64,000 nucleotides of DNA from an uncultured Burkholderiales bacterium. GTDB lineage: Bacteria; Pseudomonadota; Gammaproteobacteria; Burkholderiales; Burkholderiaceae_C. Shown here piece after piece: positions 1 to 10,187 of the stretch. The stretch lies in assembly GCA_903820745.1 (NCBI GenBank), contig CAIJIT010000049.1:24268-88267 (forward strand). The letters are read 5' to 3'. A program made the position numbers and the translations under genes. How positions within the stretch are numbered: position 1 is the stretch's first letter; the number at the start of each line of letters is the position of its first letter. The notes below the pieces were generated by a model, which saw only the letters and a list, made by a program, of their open reading frames with translations, did not search any database and was not told the DNA's origin.

Positions 1-2
1 CG

Positions 3-65
3 CTGATCTACCCGCAAGCCAAGGCCAGCCTGGCGCGGCTGAACCGATCGCTGCCAGCAAGCTGA
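3..65 (+). CDS. 3' end of an unidentified gene (partial)
   Basis: Only the last 20 codons are inside the window, reading in frame from base 3 to a TGA at 63-65 and ending in RLNRSLPAS. The piece is too short to name. It is supported only by an open frame and by its position about 105 bp upstream of a transporter with its own ribosome-binding site, so it may also be a chance frame. The 105 bp that follow contain a weak CTGCC/GGCAG inverted repeat that could be a poor terminator. Confidence 0.35.
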   Translation: MIYPQAKASLARLNRSLPAS

Positions 66-170
66 CTCTGCCCTGTCGCATCCTGGCAGGGTAAAGCCTG
101 TCGGAAGGGCGCGGTCTCCCGGTGACAATGCCCGCTTCACGCGCGAGCGCGCCACCTCGAGGGTCACCCA

Positions 171-1649
<1,479 letters not shown>

Positions 1650-1668
1650 GATTTTTTCACTCAAAGCC

Positions 1669-1704
1669 ATCGAAGAAGCTGTTTTTAAACACAGTTTCTT
1701 CGAT
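1669..1704. terminator. Bidirectional hairpin terminator between POT gene and YkgJ gene
   Basis: A 14-bp stem (ATCGAAGAAGCTGT pairing with ACAGTTTCTTCGAT, one G-U pair on the + transcript) encloses an 8-nt loop TTTTAAAC. It lies 19 bp after the POT stop and 15 bp after the stop of the opposing YkgJ gene, so it fits a shared intrinsic terminator for two convergent genes. No long U-tract follows on either strand. Confidence 0.7.
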
Positions 1705-1719
1705 CATTCCTGCACATCA

Positions 1720-1986
1720 TCAGGGTGTCGTAGCCGACTCCATCCAGCCCAGCCATTGCATCGCTTGTTGACGGTTCTCACCGCACATCTGCAGTTCAGG
1801 TTGCAGCGACAGGCAGACAGCGGGCCGCTCAGGGCGGCCGAACAACTGGCAGCGGTCTTGCAGGTCGAGCTGAATGCAACGGACGCCAGCCGGCTTGGAG
1901 AAACCGTCGATGACCGGCATGCCGGGTATCGGTGAGCTGATGGAAGGCGCGATGCAACAAGCTGCGCAGTGGTCTCGACAGTGCAT
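1720..1986 (-). CDS. YkgJ-family cysteine-cluster protein
   Basis: An 88-aa protein with the hallmark spacing of the YkgJ (Fe-S cluster-binding, UPF0153-like) family: [17 protein letters not shown], then GMPV...[11 protein letters not shown], a [13 protein letters not shown] segment and LQMCG near the end. Seven to eight cysteines sit in positions typical of the family, which is thought to bind zinc or an Fe-S cluster; its role is unknown. The start is the ATG at 1984-1986, with no strong Shine-Dalgarno, so a few upstream residues cannot be excluded. It is transcribed alone, divergent from mnmG and convergent with the transporter. The longer minus-strand frame at 1704-2426 is a shadow. Confidence 0.8.
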   Translation of the reverse strand: MHCRDHCAACCIAPSISSPIPGMPVIDGFSKPAGVRCIQLDLQDRCQLFGRPERPAVCLSLQPELQMCGENRQQAMQWLGWMESATTP

Positions 1987-2096
1987 CGACTATTGTCATG
2001 CAACGCGCAGCCAAGGCCCGGCCCAGCCGGTAAAATACAGGGTTTGTGGGCTGCGCAGCTGCGCCTCGCCACTCCCGACATACCCAGGTGAAGCCA

Positions 2097-4109
2097 TTGC
2101 AATACCCGAAGGAATTCGACGTCATCGTGGTCGGCGGCGGTCACGCCGGGACTGAGGCCGCCCTGGCCGCAGCCAGGATGGGTTGCCGCACTTTGCTGTT
2201 GACCCACAATATCGAGACCCTGGGCCAGATGAGTTGCAACCCGTCGATCGGTGGCATCGGCAAAGGTCATCTGGTCAAGGAGCTCGATGCCCTGGGTGGC
2301 GCCATGGCTGCCGCGACCGATGAAGCCGGCATCCAGTTCCGAATACTCAACGACTCCAAGGGTCCGGCCGTGCGGGCGACCCGGGCGCAGGCCGACCGCG
2401 TGCTTTACAAGGCCGCGATCCGGCATCGCCTCGAAAACCAGCCGAACCTTTGGTTGTTCCAGCAGGCGGTCGACGACCTGCTGATCGAGTCAGACGGCGT
2501 CCAGGAACGCGTGGTCGGTGCGGTCACGCAGATCGGCTTGCAGTTCCGCGCTCGTGCGGTGGTGCTGACCGCCGGTACTTTTCTCGATGGCCGCATCCAT
2601 ATGGGTTTGCAGAACTACAGCGCCGGCCGCGCCGGTGACCCACCGGCAATCAGTTTGTCGGCAAGGCTGAAAGAGCTGAAACTGCCGCAGGGTCGGCTGA
2701 AGACCGGCACGCCGCCGCGACTCGATGGCCGCACGATCGACTTTTCGAAATGCCTTGAGCAGCCCGGCGACGGCATGGTTGCGGCTGACGGTACGCCGCC
2801 CAAACGCACGGTGCCGGTATTCAGTTTTCTCGGCCATGCGGCCCAGCATCCGGAACAGCGTCCTTGCTGGATCACCCAGACCACGGTGAAAACGCATGAA
2901 ATCATCCGCTCCGGTTTTGATCGCAGCCCGATGTTCACCGGCGTGATCGAGGGCGTCGGGCCGCGCTACTGCCCGAGCATCGAAGACAAGGTCAACCGCT
3001 TTGCCGACCGCGACAGCCACCAGATCTTCCTCGAGCCCGAAGGCCTGACAACGCATGAGTTCTATCCGAACGGCATTTCGACCTCCCTGCCCTTCGACAT
3101 CCAGCTCGCAGCCGTCAGGTCGATTCCGGGTCTTGAGAACGCGCATATCCTGCGGCCGGGCTATGCGATCGAGTACGATTATTTTGACCCGCGTGAACTG
3201 AAATCAAACTTCGAGACGCGTGCGATCGGCGGGCTGTTCTTTGCCGGGCAGATCAACGGCACGACCGGCTACGAAGAGGCCGCTGCCCAAGGCCTGTTTG
3301 CTGGATTGAATGCAGGTCTTCAGGTGCAAGGGCGCCCGGCTTGGTTGCCCGGCCGCGACCAGGCTTATCTGGGCGTCTTGGTCGACGACTTAATCACCAA
3401 GGGTGTGACCGAGCCCTATCGCATGTTCACCAGTCGCGCCGAGTTCCGGCTACAGCTGCGCGAAGACAACGCGGATGTTCGATTGACCGATTTCGGTCGC
3501 GAGCTCGGCCTGGTCGACGATAGTCGCTGGGCGGCATTCAACCGCAAGCGCGATGCTGTTTCACGTGAAACAGAACGCCTGAAGTCGACCTGGGTGCACC
3601 CTGCGATCCTGCCTGCAGTGGACGCTGAGCGTTTGGTCGGCAAGGCATTGGAACGCGAATATTCGCTGATCGACTTGTTGCGCCGGCCTGGCGTGGTTTT
3701 CGACAGTCTCGCCGAAATCGCAGCGATCGCAAGGCCGGAAGCCGGTGTTTCACGTGAAACACTCACTGCCGAACTGGGTGAGCCGCTGGCTGCCGCGGTG
3801 ATTGAGCAGATCGAGACCAGCGTCAAATACGCAGGCTACATCAACAAACAAGTCGATGACGTAGCCCGCGCAGCTCATTTCGAAAAGTTGAAGCTGCCAG
3901 ACGAACTTGACTATGGTCTCGTGACCGCCCTCTCCTTTGAGGCGAGGCAGAAGCTGAGCAAGCATAGGCCCGAGACTCTGGGCCAGGCATCGCGGATTTC
4001 CGGTGTGACTCCAGCGGCAATTTCTCTGCTGCTGGTGCATCTGAAGCGGGGCCGCTTCAAGGGTTTCGGCGGCGAAGCTTCAAGCCACCCGATGGCGAGT
4101 GCAACTTGA
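2097..4109 (+). CDS. mnmG: tRNA uridine-5-carboxymethylaminomethyl modification enzyme MnmG (GidA)
   Basis: MnmG is the FAD enzyme that, with MnmE, installs the (carboxymethyl)aminomethyl group on wobble U34 of certain tRNAs in the cytoplasm. The sequence has the N-terminal dinucleotide fold [35 protein letters not shown], the GTPPR motif, and [22 protein letters not shown]. The track start (GTG 2046) adds a non-family leader. I prefer the TTG at 2097, which gives [12 protein letters not shown], close to the usual MLYPTEFDVIVV, and has AGGTGA 5 nt upstream; GTG 2088 is the alternative. The protein is then 670 aa. It is the first gene of the mnmG-rsmG-parA group and overlaps rsmG by 4 bp. Two perfect parS sites are embedded in the 3' third of the gene. 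Confidence 0.97.
   Translation: MQYPKEFDVIVVGGGHAGTEAALAAARMGCRTLLLTHNIETLGQMSCNPSIGGIGKGHLVKELDALGGAMAAATDEAGIQFRILNDSKGPAVRATRAQADRVLYKAAIRHRLENQPNLWLFQQAVDDLLIESDGVQERVVGAVTQIGLQFRARAVVLTAGTFLDGRIHMGLQNYSAGRAGDPPAISLSARLKELKLPQGRLKTGTPPRLDGRTIDFSKCLEQPGDGMVAADGTPPKRTVPVFSFLGHAAQHPEQRPCWITQTTVKTHEIIRSGFDRSPMFTGVIEGVGPRYCPSIEDKVNRFADRDSHQIFLEPEGLTTHEFYPNGISTSLPFDIQLAAVRSIPGLENAHILRPGYAIEYDYFDPRELKSNFETRAIGGLFFAGQINGTTGYEEAAAQGLFAGLNAGLQVQGRPAWLPGRDQAYLGVLVDDLITKGVTEPYRMFTSRAEFRLQLREDNADVRLTDFGRELGLVDDSRWAAFNRKRDAVSRETERLKSTWVHPAILPAVDAERLVGKALEREYSLIDLLRRPGVVFDSLAEIAAIARPEAGVSRETLTAELGEPLAAAVIEQIETSVKYAGYINKQVDDVARAAHFEKLKLPDELDYGLVTALSFEARQKLSKHRPETLGQASRISGVTPAAISLLLVHLKRGRFKGFGGEASSHPMASAT
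3557..3572. promoter_or_regulatory. parS: parS site 1 (inside mnmG)
   Basis: The 16-bp palindrome TGTTTCACGTGAAACA is a perfect match to the ParB-binding parS consensus. It encodes part of MnmG and is expected to nucleate ParB loading for chromosome segregation. Confidence 0.93.
3746..3761. promoter_or_regulatory. parS: parS site 2 (inside mnmG)
   Basis: A second perfect TGTTTCACGTGAAACA lies 189 bp after the first, also within the mnmG coding sequence and in the same reading-frame phase (the offset is a multiple of 3). Confidence 0.93.
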
Positions 4110-4789
4110 GTCAGGCATCGAATCCTCTGCGCTCGCCGCTGGCGGCTGCAGCCGGGAAACTGGCGCTTGAGCTGAGCGACACGCAGCTCGATTTGTTGCT
4201 GGACTACCTGGCCCTGATCGCGAAATGGAACAAGGTCTACAACCTGACCTCGGTACGCGAGCCGCAAGCAATGTTGACCCAGCATCTCGTCGACAGCATG
4301 AGCTTGTTGCCTGCCTTGTGTCGCCATGCCGGTGGCAAGGCCATGCGCTTGCTCGATGTCGGCAGTGGCGGCGGCCTTCCCGGTGTTGTCATTGCCATCT
4401 GTGACCCTTCGATCGATGTCAGTTGCGTCGATGCAGTGGCCAAGAAAGCGAGCTTCATCAAGCAGGTCGCGGCAGAGCTGCATTTGCCAAATCTCCACGG
4501 CCTGCACTCACGCGTCGAGGACCTGAAGGTTCCCGCTTTCGACCTCATCACCTCTCGCGCCTTTGCTTCCTTGCTTGACTTCACCCAGTTGACGCGCAAA
4601 CTATTGAAACCAGATGCGATCTGGCTGGCGATGAAAGGTCAGCACCCGGCTGATGAATTGGCAGCATTGCCCGCGGATCTCGATGTGTTTCACGTGGAAC
4701 AACTGCAGGTACCAGGACTCGATGCAAAACGCTGCCTGGTATCGATTCGGTTGAAATCAGTTCACCTCGATCCGGGGCATTGCGATTAA
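4106..4789 (+). CDS. rsmG: 16S rRNA (guanine527-N7)-methyltransferase RsmG (GidB)
   Basis: RsmG methylates N7 of G527 in 16S rRNA using S-adenosylmethionine. The 227-aa sequence has the family segments [14 protein letters not shown] and LVDSMSLLP, the SAM-binding motif [13 protein letters not shown] and the later TSRAFASL. Translation starts at a TTG that overlaps the mnmG stop (TTGA), which implies translational coupling. A parS site lies near the 3' end. The length is typical of the family. The gene order mnmG-rsmG-parA is the conserved chromosomal arrangement. Confidence 0.95.
   Translation: MSQASNPLRSPLAAAAGKLALELSDTQLDLLLDYLALIAKWNKVYNLTSVREPQAMLTQHLVDSMSLLPALCRHAGGKAMRLLDVGSGGGLPGVVIAICDPSIDVSCVDAVAKKASFIKQVAAELHLPNLHGLHSRVEDLKVPAFDLITSRAFASLLDFTQLTRKLLKPDAIWLAMKGQHPADELAALPADLDVFHVEQLQVPGLDAKRCLVSIRLKSVHLDPGHCD
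4686..4701. promoter_or_regulatory. parS: parS site 3 (inside rsmG, one mismatch)
   Basis: TGTTTCACGTGGAACA differs at one position from the perfect parS palindrome and matches the variant (GTGGAAC) half-site seen in many bacteria. It lies 115 bp before the parA start codon. Confidence 0.85.
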
Positions 4790-4815
4790 GCTGTCCAAAT
4801 CAACCAAGTAATCAA

Positions 4816-5586
4816 ATGGCCAAAATCTTCTGCGTCGCCAATCAAAAAGGTGGGGTCGGCAAAACAACCACCACCGTCAACCTGGCCGCAGGTTTGGCCA
4901 AGCTCGGCCAGCGGGTACTCGTCGTTGACCTTGACCCGCAAGGCAATGCGACGATGGGCTCGGGCATCGACAAACGCAAGTTGGAGTTGAGCGTCTACGA
5001 CGTGCTGCTTGAGTCGGCGAGCATTGCCGAAGCCAGACAGCGCGGTGAAAAATCAGGCTACGACGTTCTGGGCGCGAACCGCGAGTTAGCGGGTGCCGAG
5101 GTCGAACTCGTTGATCTGGAACGACGCGAGCGCCGCTTGAAAGCAGCTCTGGGCGAGGTCAGCAATGATTACGATTTCGTCCTGATCGATTGCCCACCCT
5201 CGCTGTCGATGCTGACCCTGAATGGTTTGTGCTGCGCCCATGGCGTGGTGGTGCCGATGCAATGCGAATATTTCGCACTCGAGGGTTTGTCGGACCTGGT
5301 CAACACGATCAAGCAGGTGCATGCCAACCTGAACCCCGACCTGCAGATCATCGGCCTGCTGCGCGTCATGTTCGACCCGCGCATCACGCTGCAGCAACAG
5401 GTCAGCCAGCAACTCAAGACCCATTTCGGCGACAAAGTTTTCGACACCGTGATTCCGCGTAATGTGCGTCTGGCCGAAGCGCCCAGCTACGGCCTGCCCG
5501 GCGTGATCTTTGACCCCTCATCGAAGGGTGCGTTGGCCTTTGTCGAATTTGCTCGCGAAATGGTGCGGCGAATCGATAGCATGTAA
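4816..5586 (+). CDS. parA: Chromosome partitioning ATPase ParA (Soj)
   Basis: ParA is the deviant-Walker ATPase that moves ParB-parS complexes along the nucleoid. The 256-aa protein begins MAKIFCVANQKGGVGKTTT, which contains the Walker A' lysine-rich loop, followed by the DLDPQGNATMG switch and DFVLIDCPPSLS (Walker B region). The track start at 4780 adds 12 residues; the ATG at 4816 gives the canonical N-terminus. It follows rsmG by 26 bp. The cognate parB is not adjacent but lies 6.2 kb downstream. Confidence 0.96.
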   Translation: MAKIFCVANQKGGVGKTTTTVNLAAGLAKLGQRVLVVDLDPQGNATMGSGIDKRKLELSVYDVLLESASIAEARQRGEKSGYDVLGANRELAGAEVELVDLERRERRLKAALGEVSNDYDFVLIDCPPSLSMLTLNGLCCAHGVVVPMQCEYFALEGLSDLVNTIKQVHANLNPDLQIIGLLRVMFDPRITLQQQVSQQLKTHFGDKVFDTVIPRNVRLAEAPSYGLPGVIFDPSSKGALAFVEFAREMVRRIDSM

Positions 5587-5913
5587 TCGGTCCTGGCCGA
5601 CTGGCCTGCAAACCTCGAGTCCGCCGCTGCAGCAAAGACGCTAGCAAAGGCAGCCTCGACTCGGTTCAATCCCCCATCTGCACGCCCCCATCTGCACGCC
5701 CCCAACCGCTGGGCGGGCCCGCTCCGTCTTGATAAATATCATTTTTGATCAAGCGATCAAATTTACGCTGACAGCAAGCAGACAAGGGCCTTGACGCGCT
5801 GACTGCTTCACCCCCTAGCCCTACACCCTTGGTCTCATCAATCGGTTTTAGCGCGACTATTTATTTTCTATTTTAACTATTTTTATTAATTTAAATTAAC
5901 GAGCCAAATTCCC
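5587..5913 (+). promoter_or_regulatory. Intergenic region and promoter of the multicopper-oxidase operon
   Basis: These 327 bp contain no gene that I can support. The first part is GC-rich and holds a tandem 14-bp repeat, CCCCCATCTGCACG, at 5671-5684 and 5685-5698, followed by a partial third copy. The second half is strikingly AT-rich. It contains a perfect 7-bp dyad, TTTGATC-aagc-GATCAAA, at 5744-5761, which is a candidate operator, and an AT-only stretch of about 45 bp ending just before the ATG at 5914. The base composition contrast with the flanks marks this as the promoter of the downstream operon. No clear sigma-70 hexamer pair could be fixed by eye. Confidence 0.55.
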
Positions 5914-7860
5914 ATGATCGAACGCAGAACCTTCATCAAACAGGTCGCCGGTGTCGGCGCCAGTGCCGCTGTACCGGCCGCTTACCTTGCCGCCATGACA
6001 CCGGCCGTCGCTGCCACGGTGACCACGGCCAGCGTCACGACCGCAGCCGTGGTCAGCCTGCCGACCAGCGGCGGCAAGGCCCAGGCCAAAGCCGGCGGCA
6101 ACCCGGCCTTGGTCACGCTGCTGAATGCCAAGACCCATCCGAAGCTGGTGCAGCCCTTGCCCAATCCGCTCGACAGCATCAACAAGATGGCACCCAGCGC
6201 GGCGGTCGCGGGAGTCAACACCTACACCCTGTCGATCCAGGAGTTCGCTTCACTGACCGGACTGGTCGACACCAAGGGCAATGCCTTGAGCACGACGCTC
6301 TGGGGTTACAGCACGCCGGGCACCACCCCGACTTCGATCGGCCGCAGCTTCGACCTGCGCTCGGGCGTGGCGGTGCAGGTCAGTTATATCAATGCCCTGC
6401 TCAATGGCTCGACGCCGTTGCCGCACCGTCTGGGCGTCGACAACACCCTGGTCTGGGCCAATCCGGGCAATCTGGGAGGGCAGGCACCGGTACCGCTGGT
6501 CGCGCACCGACATGGCGGCTTGCAGGCCAGCGCCAGCGACGGCAACCCCGACGCCTGGGCCACCACCGATGCCAACAAGGACGGGAAGCCCGACTTCAAA
6601 GGCCGCTTGTTCAGCACGCCCTATTTGTTCTCGAACGCACAGGAAGCCGGCCACCTTTGGTACCACGACCATGCGCTGGGCGTCACACGGCTGAATGTGC
6701 AGATGGGCCTGGCCGGACATTACTTCTTGCGCGATGCCAACGAAGATTACCTGGTCGCCAACAAGATGCTGCCAGCGCCGGCGCAGGAGCTCCCCTTGTT
6801 GATCCAGGATCGCTGCTACGACTTGAACGGCCAGATCTTCGTGCCCACCACCGACCCGACCAATCCGAAAGCGCCTGCGGTCACCGTGCTGCCCGAGTTC
6901 TACGGCGATTTCATCACCGTCAACGGCGTCGCCTGGCCCAAGCGCGATGTCGAGCCCAGGCCTTACCGGCTGCGCGTCCTCAATGGCTCAGGCGCGCGCT
7001 TCTACAACCTGCGCTTCGTCGGCAAAGCCGGCACACCGATCGGCTTCCAGCAAGTCGGCACCGAACTCGGATTGATGAACGGCCCGGTGGCGCTGACCCA
7101 ACTGCTGCTGTCCCCAGGAGAGCGCGCCGACATCGTGGTCGACTTCAGCGCATTGGCCGGGCAGACCATCGTGCTGGGCAACAATGCTGCCTCACCGTTC
7201 CCGGCCGGGGTACCGGTCGTCGCGGGTGTCGACGACACCGTCATGGGGTTCTTCGTGACCCTGCCGCTGAACAAGGCGGTACCGATTCCGACCTTGCCGG
7301 TGTTTCTGCGGCCGCAGCTGGGCATGCTGCCGGCAGTCTCGACCACCGGAGCCACCTTGCGCAAGCTGCTGCTGCTTGAAGGTACCGACCCGTTCGGCCG
7401 CTTGCAGACGATGCTCGGCACGGTCAACCCGGCAGCAGGTAATCCGGTCTCGGCGCAGTCCGGTACTTTCTTCTATTCGGACCCGGTGACCGAAAACATC
7501 AAGGCCGGTTGCACCGAAATCTGGGAGCTGCACAACACCACCGTCGACGCCCACCCGATCCATCTGCATCTGGTCGATTTCCGGGTGCTGAACCGCCAGG
7601 CCTTCACCGGCACCGTGGTGCCCAAACCGATGGGCGCCAATGGCGGCTATACCGGCGGCTACCTGACCAAGGTGGCCCTGTCCGGAATCGCCCGACCGGC
7701 CGAAGCCAACGAAGCCGGCCGCAAGGACACCGTGATCTGCTATCCCGGCGAAATCACCCGCATCCTGGCCACCTTCCCGAGCAAGGGCGAATATGTCTGG
7801 CATTGCCACATCCTCTCGCATGAAGACCACGAGATGATGCGCAGCTTCATCGTTGCCTGA
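5914..7860 (+). CDS. Tat-exported multicopper oxidase
   Basis: A 648-aa exported multicopper oxidase (laccase/CotA/bilirubin-oxidase type), which couples one-electron oxidation of a substrate to reduction of O2 to water. It begins with a twin-arginine signal (ERRTFIKQVAG) and an alanine/threonine-rich linker. All copper motifs are visible in order: HRHG, WYHDHALG, then near the C-terminus HPIHLHLVDF and the YVWHCHILSHEDHEMM segment with the type 1 Met ligand. Start is the ATG at 5914 after an AT-rich promoter; no good Shine-Dalgarno is seen. It leads an operon with SCO and cytochrome c genes, suggesting copper delivery and electron exchange. Substrate (metal, phenol, bilirubin-like) cannot be told from sequence. 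Confidence 0.92.
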   Translation: MIERRTFIKQVAGVGASAAVPAAYLAAMTPAVAATVTTASVTTAAVVSLPTSGGKAQAKAGGNPALVTLLNAKTHPKLVQPLPNPLDSINKMAPSAAVAGVNTYTLSIQEFASLTGLVDTKGNALSTTLWGYSTPGTTPTSIGRSFDLRSGVAVQVSYINALLNGSTPLPHRLGVDNTLVWANPGNLGGQAPVPLVAHRHGGLQASASDGNPDAWATTDANKDGKPDFKGRLFSTPYLFSNAQEAGHLWYHDHALGVTRLNVQMGLAGHYFLRDANEDYLVANKMLPAPAQELPLLIQDRCYDLNGQIFVPTTDPTNPKAPAVTVLPEFYGDFITVNGVAWPKRDVEPRPYRLRVLNGSGARFYNLRFVGKAGTPIGFQQVGTELGLMNGPVALTQLLLSPGERADIVVDFSALAGQTIVLGNNAASPFPAGVPVVAGVDDTVMGFFVTLPLNKAVPIPTLPVFLRPQLGMLPAVSTTGATLRKLLLLEGTDPFGRLQTMLGTVNPAAGNPVSAQSGTFFYSDPVTENIKAGCTEIWELHNTTVDAHPIHLHLVDFRVLNRQAFTGTVVPKPMGANGGYTGGYLTKVALSGIARPAEANEAGRKDTVICYPGEITRILATFPSKGEYVWHCHILSHEDHEMMRSFIVA

Positions 7861-7866
7861 GCCGGT

Positions 7867-8502
7867 ATGGAGGAACGGACCATACCCAGACGCCTGCTGG
7901 CTGGCGCTGCAGCCCTGCTGTTTGCCTGTTGTTCGCAGGCAAACAGCGCGCCGCCTGGCAGCCCGCCCGACGCCGAGATCTGCCACAGCGCCAGCGCCGA
8001 GGAGCTTGCCGCCTCGGGTGCACGCCAGGTCGATGTGACCTTGCCCAACGTGCTGCTGCAACCGATGCGCGGCGCGCCGGCAACTCTGACCCAGCGAATC
8101 CGCACCGCCGACGCGGTGCTGCTGAATTTCATCTACACGAGCTGCACCTCGATCTGTCCGCCAATGGCCCATATCTTCGCCACCGCACAGGAGCGCCTGG
8201 GAACGCGCGCCGCCGAGCTGCAACTGGTGTCGGTCTCGATCGACCCGGAACATGATTCGCCCAAGCGTTTGCAGGCCTATGCAACGCAATTCCGTGCCGG
8301 GCCGCAATGGAGTTTTCACACCGGTTCGCAAGCCGCTGTCGACAAGGTGCAGCGCGCCTTCCAGGTTTACCGCCCCGACAAGATGGGCCATCAACCGGTC
8401 ACTTTCATCAAGCCGCGCGGCCAGGATGGCTGGCTGCGGGTCGATGGACTGGCCAGGCCTGAGCAATTGCTCGCGCTGGCTCTGGGAAGTCCGGTGAAAT
8501 GA
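7867..8502 (+). CDS. SCO1/SenC-family copper chaperone/thiol-disulfide protein
   Basis: An exported SCO-family protein of 211 aa with a thioredoxin-like fold that delivers Cu(I) or reduces thiols for copper-site assembly. The N-terminus (RRLLAGAAALLFACC) is a signal peptide, possibly lipidated at one of the two cysteines, though the lipobox is imperfect. The family CxxxCP site is present as SCTSICPPM, followed by SVSIDPEHDSP. The expected metal-ligand histidine is probably the one in MGHQPVTF. It starts 6 bp after the oxidase stop and overlaps the cytochrome gene by 4 bp (ATGA), so the three genes are one operon. Its likely client is the adjacent multicopper oxidase rather than cytochrome oxidase; this is inference from position. 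Confidence 0.9.
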   Translation: MEERTIPRRLLAGAAALLFACCSQANSAPPGSPPDAEICHSASAEELAASGARQVDVTLPNVLLQPMRGAPATLTQRIRTADAVLLNFIYTSCTSICPPMAHIFATAQERLGTRAAELQLVSVSIDPEHDSPKRLQAYATQFRAGPQWSFHTGSQAAVDKVQRAFQVYRPDKMGHQPVTFIKPRGQDGWLRVDGLARPEQLLALALGSPVK

Positions 8503-10163
8503 CGCGCTGGCGAGCTTGGCTGTCAGCATCAGGCTTGATGCTGGCGCTAGTGGCGTCTGCCCTCGCGCCGGCCGCCGCCGAGGCCTTGTCGGCCGCGGCC
8601 CAACGCGGCGCGGCGATCTACCGCGATGGCTTGCTGCCGTCAGGGCTTGCTTTGGCCGGAGCCAGGGCTGACGGCACGCCGGTAACCGGCCGCGCTGCGG
8701 CATGCATCAGCTGTCACCGCGCCAGCGGCATGGGCGGCGCCGAGGGCGCGGTCCTGGTTCCACCGGTCCAGGCAGCCTTGCTGTTCGCGCCAGGCCAGCG
8801 CAAATCCGGCAGGCAGCCCAGAGTCGCCGCAGGCCTGCAGCTGCAACTGCCCAATTTCCAGACCCGCCCTGCTTACGACTTGCAAAGCCTGCAGCTGGCG
8901 CTCAATCAGGGCCGCAGCGCCGACGGCACGGCTCTGGGCAGCCTGATGCCGCGCTATGCGATCAGCGCCGAAGACAATGCCAGCCTTGCGGCCTATCTGG
9001 CCAGCTTGCAATCCGGCAATCCGCCCGGTTTGAAGGGGCAGCCGATTCACCTCGCCAGCGTGATCGACAGCGAAGCCACGCCCAGACGGCGGCAAGCCTT
9101 GCTCAACACCTTGAGCGCCTGCCTGGGCCCGGAAGATTCGGCAGCGCCTGAACAGCCCCAAGCTCAGACCCCGCTGATCTGGCATCAATGGCCGGTCAGC
9201 GGTGCCCCTTCGACTTGGCCGGCTCAGCTGGCCCACCATCAGCAGCGCCAGTCGGTGTTCGCGCTGGTCTCGGGTCTGTCTGACCGGGCCTGGCAACCGG
9301 TACAGCAATTCTGCGAAAGCGAAAAGATGCCCTGCTTGCTACCCAACGCCCCCGGCGTCGATCCGGCACAGCCGGGTGACTGGAGCTTTCACTTTTCACG
9401 CGGTGTCGCGCTCGAGGCTTCGCTGATCGAAACCGACCTGCGTCTGGCCGCGCCCGGCGGCAGCTTGCTGCAACTGGTCGACAGCAGCGAAGCCGCCGCC
9501 ATGGCGGCCAGAGTGCTGGCCGAGCGGCTCAGCGATCTGGCGCAGGCCAACCAGCTGAGGACGCTGGACGACAACCGCGAGACGAGCTTGGCGACCGGCA
9601 AGATGATCGCCGCGCTGCAACCGGGCGACCAACTGGTGCTCTGGCTGGGTCCGGCCGAGCTGGCGGCGTTGACCGCTGCTTGGCCACCGCCGGTTGGCGT
9701 CACGGTCTACCTGTCGGGCGAGCTCGGCGGACTCGATGCCATCCCCCTGGCACCCGCTTGGCGCGAACAGGCCAAAGTCGCTTATGGCTATCAGGCGGCA
9801 GATCGGCGCATCGGCAGGCAGATTCTCAACGCGGGCTCGCTGCTTCGGGCCCAGGGCGATGCGATCGAAACTGACCTGGTGCTGCTGCAGGGCAACAGCT
9901 ATTCGGCCTGCGAGATGAGCGTCAGGTCGCTGCGGGTGATGGGCGAGCAGGTATCCAGGCGCTGGTTGCTGGAGCTGTTCGAGGCGGCCGACGAAAGCGC
10001 GCTTGCGACCGGCTACCCGCGCTTCACGCTCGGGCCAGGCCAAAGGGTCGGATCGCGCGGCGGCCATCTGATGCGCTTCGATCCACAGCGGCCGACGCGA
10101 CTGCAGCCCGTCAGCGACTGGATCGTTCCCGATTGGGCCGAGGTGGCCGATGCAAGACCATAA
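8499..10163 (+). CDS. Cytochrome c fused to a periplasmic-binding-protein-like domain
   Basis: A 554-aa exported protein with two parts. After a signal peptide (WLSASGLMLALVASALAPAAAEA), residues about 30-170 form a monoheme cytochrome c with heme motif CISCH and a likely axial Met in GSLMPRYAISAEDNASLAAYL. The remaining ~380 residues carry no heme motif. They look like an alpha/beta substrate-binding-type domain (SLIETDLRLAAPGG, QAKVAYGYQAADRRIGRQILNAG, LLQGNSYSACEM), resembling type I periplasmic binding proteins; this second assignment is tentative. The ATG overlaps the SCO stop. It probably passes electrons to or from the multicopper oxidase, and the binding domain may sense or position a substrate. 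Confidence 0.78.
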   Translation: MTRWRAWLSASGLMLALVASALAPAAAEALSAAAQRGAAIYRDGLLPSGLALAGARADGTPVTGRAAACISCHRASGMGGAEGAVLVPPVQAALLFAPGQRKSGRQPRVAAGLQLQLPNFQTRPAYDLQSLQLALNQGRSADGTALGSLMPRYAISAEDNASLAAYLASLQSGNPPGLKGQPIHLASVIDSEATPRRRQALLNTLSACLGPEDSAAPEQPQAQTPLIWHQWPVSGAPSTWPAQLAHHQQRQSVFALVSGLSDRAWQPVQQFCESEKMPCLLPNAPGVDPAQPGDWSFHFSRGVALEASLIETDLRLAAPGGSLLQLVDSSEAAAMAARVLAERLSDLAQANQLRTLDDNRETSLATGKMIAALQPGDQLVLWLGPAELAALTAAWPPPVGVTVYLSGELGGLDAIPLAPAWREQAKVAYGYQAADRRIGRQILNAGSLLRAQGDAIETDLVLLQGNSYSACEMSVRSLRVMGEQVSRRWLLELFEAADESALATGYPRFTLGPGQRVGSRGGHLMRFDPQRPTRLQPVSDWIVPDWAEVADARP

Positions 10164-10187
10164 GACGCTAAAACGCCCCGGGAGCGA

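Noticed and set aside
1704-2426. A 240-aa minus-strand frame across the mnmG start
   Set aside because: It overlaps mnmG and the YkgJ gene in another frame and has no family features; the YkgJ frame explains the region.
5914-10163. Possible MofABC-type manganese oxidation operon
   Set aside because: The oxidase is 648 aa, far smaller than MofA as I recall it, and the middle gene is SCO rather than a peptidyl-prolyl isomerase. A metal substrate remains possible but not that system.
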